Assembly: GCA_039649115.1 (NCBI GenBank)
Contig: JBBWZQ010000371.1
Coordinates: 1-5,905 of the forward strand
From: DATEJJ01 sp039649115
Lineage (GTDB): Bacteria > Actinomycetota > Actinomycetes > Mycobacteriales > Micromonosporaceae
DNA length: 5,905 bases
Reading direction: 5' to 3'
Under the pieces are notes generated by a model. That model was not told the DNA's origin. It ran no database searches and was given only the letters and a program-made list of their open reading frames with translations. Below are positions 1 through 5,765 of the stretch, one piece after another. The first letter of the stretch is position 1. Each line of letters begins with the position of its first letter. The position numbers were made by a program, and so were the translations under genes.

Positions 1-173
1 ACGTCACGCTTGCCCGCCTTGCTGAATCCCTGGCACGGCGGCCCGCCGGTCACCACGGTCACCTCGCCGACCTCCAAGCCGACAGCGTCGAGGACCAGTT
101 CGCCGGTGAGGTTGCGGATGTCGTAGGGCGGCAGCCTGAGGCAGTACCGCCCGGCGGGCGCGTCGGGTTCAGC
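1..173 (-). CDS. C5 cytosine DNA methyltransferase segment, partial at left edge, start unresolved
   Basis: This minus-strand frame encodes DIRNLTGELVLDAVGLEVGE followed by TVVTGGPPCQGFSKAGKRD. The PPCQ signature is motif IV of C5 cytosine methyltransferases (Dcm/M.HhaI class). Its Cys (codon 35-33) is the nucleophile that attacks cytosine C6 before methyl transfer from AdoMet. The rest of the enzyme lies beyond position 1. Third codon positions become GC-rich in this frame just after the stop of the upstream 169-696 gene, so the gene seems to begin there. No ATG, GTG or TTG occurs between that stop and the DIRN segment. Family members normally carry AdoMet-binding motif I (FCGAGG-like) well before PPCQ, and only about 45 codons are available here. 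The gene is therefore 5'-truncated, has lost its start, or is a split or rearranged form. A GTG at 62-60 with GGAGG eight bases upstream exists, but would cut into apparently homologous sequence. The family call is firm; intactness is doubtful. Confidence 0.75.
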
Positions 174-696
174 CGGTCTGGGTGATGAACCGGCAGGTGG
201 GGCAGAGGTAGCCGTGCGCGATGCGGCCCTGGTCGGTCCACCGCTCGTAGCGGACCGCGGTCGCCAGCGGTGGGGCGGGCTCGCACTGGCACCAGCCGTC
301 GGGGCGGGCGCCACGACCGTCGGCGGTGAGCGTGGCGTGGTCGTGGGCGCCGAGCGCGGCGAGGTAGGAGTCGACGTCGCCGGCGGCTTCGGCGGCTTGC
401 ACGGCGGGTCGCTCGGCGCTCTGTGTGGACCAGCCGGCGCGGTTGATGGTCAGCGGCCCGTCCGGGGTGTCGATGCGCGTCCCGACCTTGGCGGCCAGGA
501 TTTCGCGGGCCCGGGCGATGTGGCGGGCCAGCCACTCGCCATCCACCAGGACTTCGATGGTGTGCAACTGGCGGCACTGGCCGCTTGTCTCGACGTCGGT
601 CATCCACCGCTGGGCGGCGGCCTCGTCGCGGAACGGCTTGGTGAAGTCGGCGCACACGACGCGATGGCCGTGGCGGCTGCCCGGGGTTGTGGTCAT
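169..696 (-). CDS. Hypothetical protein with C-terminal CxC/CxxC zinc ribbon
   Basis: This is a 175-residue protein of unknown function. The ATG at 696-694 is preceded by GGGAGGG about four bases upstream, a strong ribosome site that fixes the start. The N-terminal half (about 10-90) is mixed alpha/beta without a motif I recognise; it includes WMTDVETSG and VDGEWLARHIARAREILAAK. The C-terminal 40 residues carry CQC (C136, C138) and CPTC (C165, C168), spaced as a four-Cys zinc ribbon. Such ribbons usually bind nucleic acid or protein, but no partner can be named. The gene follows the palindromic promoter region at 737-760 and is likely the first gene of its transcript. The methyltransferase frame begins at its stop codon, so the two may be co-transcribed. 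Codon use matches the neighbours and no damage is visible. Confidence 0.8.
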   Translation of the reverse strand: MTTTPGSRHGHRVVCADFTKPFRDEAAAQRWMTDVETSGQCRQLHTIEVLVDGEWLARHIARAREILAAKVGTRIDTPDGPLTINRAGWSTQSAERPAVQAAEAAGDVDSYLAALGAHDHATLTADGRGARPDGWCQCEPAPPLATAVRYERWTDQGRIAHGYLCPTCRFITQTG

Positions 697-736
697 CGTC
701 CCTCCCGTGCTGGCGGCGGGCTATCTCCGTCCCACA

Positions 737-760
737 ATGGTATCATGCACTACACGTGTA
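737..760 (-). promoter_or_regulatory. Candidate extended -10 promoter with palindromic operator TACACGTGTA
   Basis: Positions 751-760 are a perfect 10-base palindrome, TACACGTGTA. Three bases further out on each side the symmetry resumes with CATG (744-747 and 764-767), giving CATG-N3-palindrome-N3-CATG, a shape expected for a dimeric repressor site. On the minus strand TGATACCAT (745-737) fits an extended -10 element (TGN-TANNNT) and lies about 40 bases upstream of the ATG at 696. The palindrome sits just upstream of the -10, where a bound repressor would block RNA polymerase. No convincing -35 is present. The stretch is clearly less GC-rich than the surrounding genes. The regulator is not identifiable here. 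Confidence 0.45.
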
Positions 761-804
761 AGCCATGCTGATGAGTCCTCGGTAGGCACCAGTTCAGGGC
801 ATCG

Positions 805-1015
805 CTATCGAAGAACGTGGGCGCTGCGGTGCCGTCGCGCGACCAAGGGAAACCGGCGCGGAGGCCGCACCCCGAGGCGCACCGTGTCGTCGAGGAGGAC
901 GCGCAGGTCGCCCGGATCGGCGCCAAGTTCGAACGCGAGGGTCGTACAGCTCGTCGTGGCCGTCAGCGACCGAACTGAGCACTGCGGCGGTCGTGGTCTC
1001 GAAGCCGGCCATCAT
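805..1015 (-). pseudogene. Small frameshifted gene, unknown function
   Basis: The ATG at 1015-1013 overlaps the stop of the 1012-1746 gene as ATGA, a typical coupled start. A second in-frame ATG follows at once. The first 25 codons read MMAGFETTTAAVLSSVADGH then DELYD with GC-rich third positions. In that frame the rest is Arg/Pro-rich, with poor third-position GC, to a stop at 794. Dropping one base of the CCC run after the GAC codon (near 940) switches to a frame reading LAFELGADPGDLRVLLDDTV and ending at TAG 807-805. Third-position GC is high there. The repaired product would be 69 residues, acidic and helical in the middle with a basic tail. The frame switch is seen directly; that it is one inserted base is inference. 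It could be a true mutation, a sequencing error or, less likely, programmed frameshifting. No family is recognised. Confidence 0.6.
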
Positions 1016-1746
1016 CGGCCTCGCGTCCAGGGGTTGGCCGCGTCGTAGGCGGCCCGCAGCGGGGAACCATAGGTGGGCCGGATCTGCCGCCGGGCGGCGT
1101 GTGCCGAGCCGTCCGGCTGGCGCGTGAAGGTCAGCTCGGTACCCGAATACCAGTGGAAGAGCTCGACCCAGTCGTAGAGCTCGAAAGCAGCCTGTACGTA
1201 CGTGCGTATTGCCTGCTCGGTCGCGAGATCGACGCCTGGCAGGGCGACCTGGACATGCCGTCGATCGCCGGGCCGGTGCGCGCACGCCTTCCACTCCCAG
1301 CGGCGACGCGGCTTGTGTCCGGGCCACTGCGGCGGAATCTCTTGGCTCTCGATGCGGCCCGTCGGAGTCTCGTCGGCTGTTGGCGCCCCGTGACCCGTGA
1401 CGTCTTGGCTGCCGGCCGCTGCCGGTACGGCGGCGTCACCGCCGGACGTATCGGTGACGAACTGCTTGCTGCCGGCCACGGGCACCGCCGCGTACGCCTC
1501 CTTGACCACCTGCTGCCGGTCCAGTGCGGCGCCGACGTCGGCCCACGCCGCGCCGGCGGCTGCGGTCAACTCCTGGGCGCGGCCCAGTGCCGCAGCCGCC
1601 GCGCCCACGACGCCCTGCCCGGCCAGCACCGCCGCGAACGTTTCGGCGTCTGCGGCCGCGGACGTGCAGGCGTTGTTCATCCCTGCCGCGTACGTCTGGG
1701 CGGTCGCAAGGCCGGTCACCTCGCCGCTGTGCTGCCTGTCACTCAT
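1012..1746 (-). CDS. Hypothetical 244-residue protein with Ala-rich helical N-terminus
   Basis: The frame extends upstream, but the ATG at 1746-1744 is preferred. It overlaps the preceding membrane-protein gene by eight bases (1739-1746), and the sequence before it is Ser/Arg-rich noise. Residues 1-75 are Ala-rich and helical (TYAAGMNNACTSAAADAETF, then VKEAYAAVPVAGSKQFVTD), resembling a helical-bundle domain I associate loosely with actinobacterial mobile-element proteins. Residues 80-130 are a probable linker rich in Gly, Ala, Pro and Thr. The C-terminal 110 residues are basic and aromatic: PRRRWEWKACAHRPGDRRHV, then YDWVELFHWYSGTELTFTRQ, ending NPWTRGR. There is no signal peptide or membrane segment and no catalytic motif I can name. 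It is the largest intact member of the 805-2608 cluster, and its stop overlaps the next start as ATGA. I see no evidence for a specific function. Confidence 0.8.
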   Translation of the reverse strand: MSDRQHSGEVTGLATAQTYAAGMNNACTSAAADAETFAAVLAGQGVVGAAAAALGRAQELTAAAGAAWADVGAALDRQQVVKEAYAAVPVAGSKQFVTDTSGGDAAVPAAAGSQDVTGHGAPTADETPTGRIESQEIPPQWPGHKPRRRWEWKACAHRPGDRRHVQVALPGVDLATEQAIRTYVQAAFELYDWVELFHWYSGTELTFTRQPDGSAHAARRQIRPTYGSPLRAAYDAANPWTRGR

Positions 1747-1963
1747 CGTTTCCGCCCCGCTCGAGGTCGACGCGGTGCAGCGCGTACACCACGCCGAGGA
1801 TCGCCGTCGGGATGAGCACCGCGAGGCCCCACGCGACGAACGGATACCGGTGGACGACCACGACACCGAACAGCACCGCAGTGACGAACGCGACCGCCCC
1901 CGACCTGCAGGCCGTCGCGTACCACTCGGCGCGCCGGGTGGCAGCGTCGGTGATGTCGCGCAT
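1739..1963 (-). CDS. Small membrane protein with two transmembrane helices
   Basis: This is a 74-residue protein starting at ATG 1963-1961. After a polar, basic N-terminus (MRDITDAATRRAEWYATACR) come two hydrophobic segments, about residues 21-38 (SGAVAFVTAVLFGVVVV) and 42-61 (FVAWGLAVLIPTAILGVVYA), joined by the short turn HRYP. It ends in a charged tail, HRVDLERGGNDE. It should sit in the cytoplasmic membrane as a hairpin with both ends inside. No clear Shine-Dalgarno is seen, so translation may depend on coupling with the broken gene upstream. Its stop lies inside the start of the 1012-1746 gene, so the two proteins are probably made together. Small two-helix proteins of this kind are common in actinobacterial conjugative elements, but no family can be assigned. 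A longer upstream reading of this frame overlaps broken genes and is unlikely. Confidence 0.75.
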   Translation of the reverse strand: MRDITDAATRRAEWYATACRSGAVAFVTAVLFGVVVVHRYPFVAWGLAVLIPTAILGVVYALHRVDLERGGNDE

Positions 1964-1968
1964 GGTGA

Positions 1969-2197
1969 CTACGTCGGATCCGGGGCAGCCCCGGCTGGGG
2001 CTCGACGTCCACGGCGGGCACGGCGGTGACGACCCGGCCGTCGTCGAGCTGCAGCGTCTACCGGGTGGTGCGGGCCGTCGCCTCCCGGGGGGTACGTGAC
2101 GGACGAATCGACGACCTGGCCGGGCTGCCGGTCCCGGCCGAGCCAGATGCGGGTTCGCGGCTGGAGCGGCAACGAACGGGCGGTCAGGTGATGCCAT
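1969..2197 (-). pseudogene. Broken gene of unknown function, two apparent frameshifts
   Basis: A likely start is ATG 2197-2195, with GGAAGGA seven bases upstream. It begins MASPDRPFV and then loses coding character near 2172. The +1 neighbour frame takes over with PLQPRTRIWLGRDRQPGQVV and SVTYPPGGDGPHHPV to about 2060, then the third frame continues with TLQLDDGRVVTAVPAVDVEP and QPGLPRI. Third-position GC is high in each of these three pieces and low in the alternatives. Removing one T near 2172 and one base of GTAG near 2059 would join them into one protein of about 75 residues. The C-terminal end is uncertain: the last frame has no stop before the membrane-protein gene, while the middle frame ends at TAG 1971-1969. 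A GTG start further upstream (overlapping 2256) is also possible. No family is recognised. Confidence 0.5.
1980..1994. repeat. Short perfect inverted repeat upstream of the membrane-protein start
   Basis: CCGGGGC and GCCCCGG flank a single A at 1987, forming a 15-base near-continuous palindrome. As RNA it could fold with a GCAGC loop and a five-pair stem. It lies 17 bases before the ATG at 1963 on the minus strand, where it might affect initiation of a gene that lacks a clear ribosome site. In DNA this GC-rich it may equally be chance. Confidence 0.25.
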
Positions 2198-2608
2198 CAC
2201 GGGGTCCTTCCAGTGGTGCGGGTCGGGGCCGGCGGGCGCGCCGAGCCCAGGTCGCTCATCTGCGGGTCGGGCACTCACCAGCAGCCGCCGGGGCAGGCTC
2301 GGTCCTCCGTGCAGCCGCACACTCGGCACCGGGCCACGCCGTCGCGTAGCGACTGGCGAGGTGCTGCAGGTCGCCGGTCGGCTGGTAGACGGCGACCTGG
2401 TGGGGCAGATTCATGCCCGGCCGCGTCGCCGGGTGGTCCTGTGGTTCGCCGCCGGTGGCCAGGCCCAGGCGGACCAGCCGGGCCACGACCCAGGCCGGCA
2501 GTTTGTCCCGCTCGATGCCCCGGTCGACGAGGTCGTCCTTGGGGAACCGGCTGTCAGCGCTGACGCACCGGCGTCGACGGCGTGCAGCCTAGTGAACTTC
2601 TCCTCCAT
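2197..2608 (-). pseudogene. Decayed gene ending in a Cys-rich zinc-finger-like module
   Basis: The start ATG 2608-2606 lies 37 bases after the helicase stop, with AGGAGAGGGG upstream at loose spacing. The first frame reads MEEKFTRLHAVDAGASA. Near 2556 coding moves to another frame: DSRFPKDDLVDRGIERDKLP, then AWVVARLVRLGLATGGEPQD and VYQPTGDLQHLAS. Near 2350 it moves again to LRDGVARCRVCGCTEDRACP followed by GGCW. The CxxCGC...ACPGGC pattern is a Cys-rich module I know from small actinobacterial phage and plasmid proteins, where it normally continues xWV...DLCSxC. Here TGA (2277-2275) stands where Trp is expected. Beyond it the same frame continues VPDPQMSDLGSARPPAP, with Gly (2247-2245) and Arg (2238-2236) in place of the two closing cysteines. 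The frame stops at 2197, touching the next start as TGATG. The module would be predicted to bind zinc; function is unknown. It could instead be two genes, with the module starting at GTG 2337. Confidence 0.6.
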
Positions 2609-2645
2609 CGGTCGGGTGCCCCTCTCCTGGCGTGGGCCGGCTCTG

Positions 2646-5627
2646 TTACGCGGCCGGTTCGTGCTGATCGCCGCCGCCGTGTGCGTGCAGCAGCTCCGCC
2701 AGCGACGGGACGCGCCGGTTGCCGACGCGCGGGTAGGTCAGGCCGTCCATGCGGGCGGCGAGGGCCTCGACCTGCTCGGCGATGCGGCGGGAGATGACGT
2801 CGCGGCGGATCTGCATGCCGTTGCTGTAGCCGAGTTCGCGGGCTACCCAGTGCGGGCCGAAGCCACGCTCGTTGAGGTCGTCGAGAATTGCCCAGGTCGG
2901 GGTCGCGTCGATGCGCTCGTTGGCGGTCGTGATGGTACGGCCACGGGAGCCGACCTTGCTGTCGACGGCCTGGCAGTCCTCGAAGGTGACGGCGCGGATG
3001 GCCTGCTCGTGGACGCGTTCCATCGAGGTCCACTCGGCGGACATGATTTTGCGGATCACACCGAGGGGCACGCCGGCGGCGGCGACGATCGCGGTCCGTT
3101 TGACGCCACGGTTCTCCAGCACGGTGATGTGGTGCACGGCCAGGCCGGCACGGACCGGGTCGACGCGTTCGCGCTTGCGGGCCAGGTACATCCGGTCGCG
3201 GGCGCGCCGCTCGTCGAGGCACTCCTTGCAGGGGCAGCCGGCAGCGATGCCCTTGGCGGTGCCGTGCCGATGCCCGCCCAGGTCGAGGGGTTCGCCGTAC
3301 TCGACGGTGGTCAACTCGACTTCCCACTGCCAGCCGTCGAGGGCCTCCAGCCAGGCGACGTAGCGGCCGTCTAGGTCGCCGCGGCGGTACCGGAAGCGTT
3401 GCAGCGACACCCATTGGCCGAGCCCGACGATGGTTCCGGCGTACTCCTCCTTGTGGGTGCTGGGGGCCAGCAGGTGGCCTTCGCGCCGGGCGAATTGCCG
3501 CAGCGCCCCGTACATCAGGCGCCACTGGGTTTCGCCGTGCTCCCACCCGAACGTCTCGGCGCCCTTGTGCCCGCGTGGGGTGGCGGCGGAGATCTCGTCG
3601 GCGAGCGCCGGGGGCAGCTGGCCGAGCAGCTTGGCGCGGCGGATCGCCCAACACCACTTGCCCAGCGCCCGGCCGTCTTCCTCGTGGTCCTCCGGCACGC
3701 TGGCGTGGCCTTCGAGTTCACAGAACGAGATCAGCGCCTGGATCATCGCGACGTGCTGGGCGGACAGCCCGGCGTCCCAGCTCCACCCGGGTAGCGCCTC
3801 CAGCATCCGGACGCGCTCCGCGTCGAGCGTGCCGAGGCGGTAGCTCTGCCGCTGCGCGGCGCACCACACGCCGAGGCGCCGGCGTGGGTAGCCCATGCTG
3901 TACAGCCCGTCGAGGACCGACGCGCCCACCTCGTTCTCCGCGACACTGCCGGTGCGCGCGGCGAACGCCTTCAGCACCGCGTAGGTGTCGGCCCAGTCGG
4001 ACGTGTCGCGATCCCAGTACCAGCCGGGGATCCGTTCCAGCCGGGCGATCCGGTCGGCGGACAGGCGACCGTGGCTGCGGGCCAGCCGCTGCTTGAAGGC
4101 CCACTCGCCGATACCGATGCCCCGGTGGGAGGTGTTGCGGGCGATCCGCTTGCCCGGGTGGTCCAGCGCCCAGTCCTGCAGGGTGAGGTAGAACTTCTCC
4201 CACGCCGAGCCGACCTCCTGCACCAGCCGCAACTGCAGCGCGGCCTCGTCGACGCCGTCTGGCAGCACGAACAGCACCCGCTCGCTGCCCTGCCCGGCGT
4301 ACATCCGGCCGTTGACGACGGTGCGGACGGCCCGGTCGAGGTCTTCGCCCAGCCGCGCGTCGTGCTCGCGCAGGGCCTTGAGCACGGCCCAGACCTGCGC
4401 GAACTTGGTCAGGGCGAGGTTGGTGTCGTCGTCGCCGTCGGCGGGCAAGGTGACCGGGAGGATGACGTAGCCGAAGGTCTTGCCGGGCGCCGGACGCAGG
4501 ACCCGGCCGGCCGTCTGAGCGATGTCGGTGATCGAGTTTCGGGCATCGGCGATCACCACGCCATCGACGGCGGGCACGTCCACGCCCTCGGTGCAACACC
4601 GCGAGTTTGTGATCACCCGGACCTGCTGCGGCTGCGGTGAGCCGAGCCAGCGCATCAGTTCGGCCCGTTCGGCGGCCGGCACCCTGCCGTTGACGTGCCT
4701 GGCCCGGATGAAGTTCCCGCCGGGGGTCGTCACCGCGTCGAGGACGTCGGCGAACGCGCTGGCCCGGGCGTTGCGGCTGTGGAAGGTCAGCAGCCGGCGG
4801 ATGCCGTACTGATCCACCGCGTCCAGCAGCGCACCCGGGACCGTCCCCGGTCCGCGTTCGTCGACCGCGCCTTGCCCATCGCGGCCGGCGACGACCAGCA
4901 CCCGGTAGTCGCAGAGCAGACCGGCGGCGATCGCCTCGCCGAAGGTGACCGTGTGCGCGACCGGGCCGAACACCTTGGCGTCGTCCATGGAGTACACGCC
5001 CTCGCCCTCGACGACGGTGGCGGTGGCGGTCATGAACAGCCGCTTGCGGGCGACCAGTTTCCGCCGGTCGAGCACTACCCGGAACGCTTCACGGGGTCGC
5101 CCGGCGAGGCGGTGGGCCTCATCGCAGATGGCCAGGTCGAACACGACCTGGCTGGTGACCTGGGCGGTGGTGACCACGGGCGCGGAGTGGTAGGTGGAGA
5201 ACACCACCCGGGGCCGGCCGACGCTCTCGCGCGCCAGGAACTTGGCGGCGGTGGACGGGGAGGTGGTGACCTTGGCGCGGACCTTGGCCCAGTACGGGCG
5301 GTCGACGTCCTCGATCTCGCCGTCCTCGTTGAGACGCTCGGCGGCGCCGGCGGCGGTGGACGGGTCGGAGCAGACGACCAGGGCCTCGAACGGCCAGCCG
5401 TGCACGCGGCGCCACTCGCCCAGGGTCTGGGCGAGCAGGCTCAGCGACGGCAGGAACACGACCGTGGTGCCCGCCTCGCCGGCCTGGGCGTGCCAGCGCC
5501 CGACGAGGGTCTTGCCGGTCCCGCAGGCCATGACCAGTTGCGCCCGGTCGTGGACGGCGAAGGCACGGGTCAACGCGGCGAGGGCCTCGATCTGCTGCGC
5601 GCGTGGCTGGATGGCGTCGCTGGTCAT
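2646..5627 (-). CDS. SF2 DEAH-box helicase with HA repeats and Cys/His plus HTH tail
   Basis: This is a 993-residue ATP-dependent nucleic-acid translocase or helicase, predicted cytoplasmic. The ATG at 5627-5625 is chosen because GCGAGG sits seven bases upstream; the 40 extra upstream codons are Pro/Arg-rich and unlikely. The motor spans about 1-395: motif I CGTGKT (35-40), Ia FLPSLSLLAQ (58-67), II DEAH (169-172), III TAT (200-202), V TEGVDVPAVDGVVIAD (346-361) and VI QTAGRVLRP (371-379). All key ATPase residues are present. Next come about four HA (helicase-associated, PF03457-like) repeats at roughly 475-540, 545-618, 624-697 and 701-770. Most end in a GWxW motif (PGWYWD, PGWSWD, DGWQWE; the third is divergent, FGWEHG). 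Residues 784-820 hold GGHRHGT...GCPCKEC followed by a basic stretch, a likely zinc-binding element. Two predicted helix-turn-helix segments follow (about 840-880 and 907-960). HA helicases occur on actinobacterial plasmids, phages and chromosome ends. The substrate is unknown. No frame damage is seen. Confidence 0.92.
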   Translation of the reverse strand: MTSDAIQPRAQQIEALAALTRAFAVHDRAQLVMACGTGKTLVGRWHAQAGEAGTTVVFLPSLSLLAQTLGEWRRVHGWPFEALVVCSDPSTAAGAAERLNEDGEIEDVDRPYWAKVRAKVTTSPSTAAKFLARESVGRPRVVFSTYHSAPVVTTAQVTSQVVFDLAICDEAHRLAGRPREAFRVVLDRRKLVARKRLFMTATATVVEGEGVYSMDDAKVFGPVAHTVTFGEAIAAGLLCDYRVLVVAGRDGQGAVDERGPGTVPGALLDAVDQYGIRRLLTFHSRNARASAFADVLDAVTTPGGNFIRARHVNGRVPAAERAELMRWLGSPQPQQVRVITNSRCCTEGVDVPAVDGVVIADARNSITDIAQTAGRVLRPAPGKTFGYVILPVTLPADGDDDTNLALTKFAQVWAVLKALREHDARLGEDLDRAVRTVVNGRMYAGQGSERVLFVLPDGVDEAALQLRLVQEVGSAWEKFYLTLQDWALDHPGKRIARNTSHRGIGIGEWAFKQRLARSHGRLSADRIARLERIPGWYWDRDTSDWADTYAVLKAFAARTGSVAENEVGASVLDGLYSMGYPRRRLGVWCAAQRQSYRLGTLDAERVRMLEALPGWSWDAGLSAQHVAMIQALISFCELEGHASVPEDHEEDGRALGKWCWAIRRAKLLGQLPPALADEISAATPRGHKGAETFGWEHGETQWRLMYGALRQFARREGHLLAPSTHKEEYAGTIVGLGQWVSLQRFRYRRGDLDGRYVAWLEALDGWQWEVELTTVEYGEPLDLGGHRHGTAKGIAAGCPCKECLDERRARDRMYLARKRERVDPVRAGLAVHHITVLENRGVKRTAIVAAAGVPLGVIRKIMSAEWTSMERVHEQAIRAVTFEDCQAVDSKVGSRGRTITTANERIDATPTWAILDDLNERGFGPHWVARELGYSNGMQIRRDVISRRIAEQVEALAARMDGLTYPRVGNRRVPSLAELLHAHGGGDQHEPAA

Positions 5628-5706
5628 TGCTGGACCTCGCTCGGTTCGGCGGGTGCTCGGCGGGTTGGGTACGTGTGTGTCGGCGTTGGGGGGAACGGCT
5701 GGCCTC

Positions 5707-5729
5707 GTGGCCGGTCTCGCCGGGGCCAC
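5707..5729 (-). terminator. Hairpin between the right-edge gene and the helicase gene
   Basis: GTGGCC (5707-5712) and GGCCAC (5724-5729) pair. Inside them GG (5713-5714) can pair with CC (5720-5721) around the loop TCTCG, leaving a GG bulge. The hairpin lies 37 bases past the stop of the right-edge gene and about 80 bases before the helicase start. It has no T-run, so it would be a weak, Rho-assisted or attenuating terminator at best. If it works, the helicase needs its own promoter; I see no good -10/-35 pair in 5628-5706. Confidence 0.3.
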
Positions 5730-5765
5730 AGTGGACGGGCCTGGCATTGGGCCGGCGCGGGGGCT

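Noticed and set aside
59..655. Minus-strand open frame of 198 codons overlapping the zinc-ribbon gene.
   Set aside because: It is Arg/Pro/His-rich with poor third-position GC and lies in a different frame from a gene with a good ribosome site and ordered Cys pairs.
768..810. CTGATGAG on the plus strand resembles the hammerhead ribozyme core, with a GAA downstream near 810.
   Set aside because: No GAAA follows a closed stem II, the GTCC arm pairs only weakly with GGGC, and stems I and III cannot be drawn.
1192..1208. TGTACGTACGTGCGTA, a small palindrome and alternating purine/pyrimidine run.
   Set aside because: It lies inside the 1012-1746 coding region and its codons read normally; nothing marks it as a site.
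2197..2259. A 20-codon frame (MSDLGSARPPAPTRTTGRTP) with ATGA and TGATG overlaps on both sides, as if a coupled small gene.
   Set aside because: It is in frame with the Cys-rich module upstream and matches that module's expected ending, so it is better read as the tail left after the TGA.
5628..5747. A 40-codon upstream extension of the helicase.
   Set aside because: It is Pro/Arg/Thr-rich without conserved features, and the ribosome site lies directly before the ATG at 5627.
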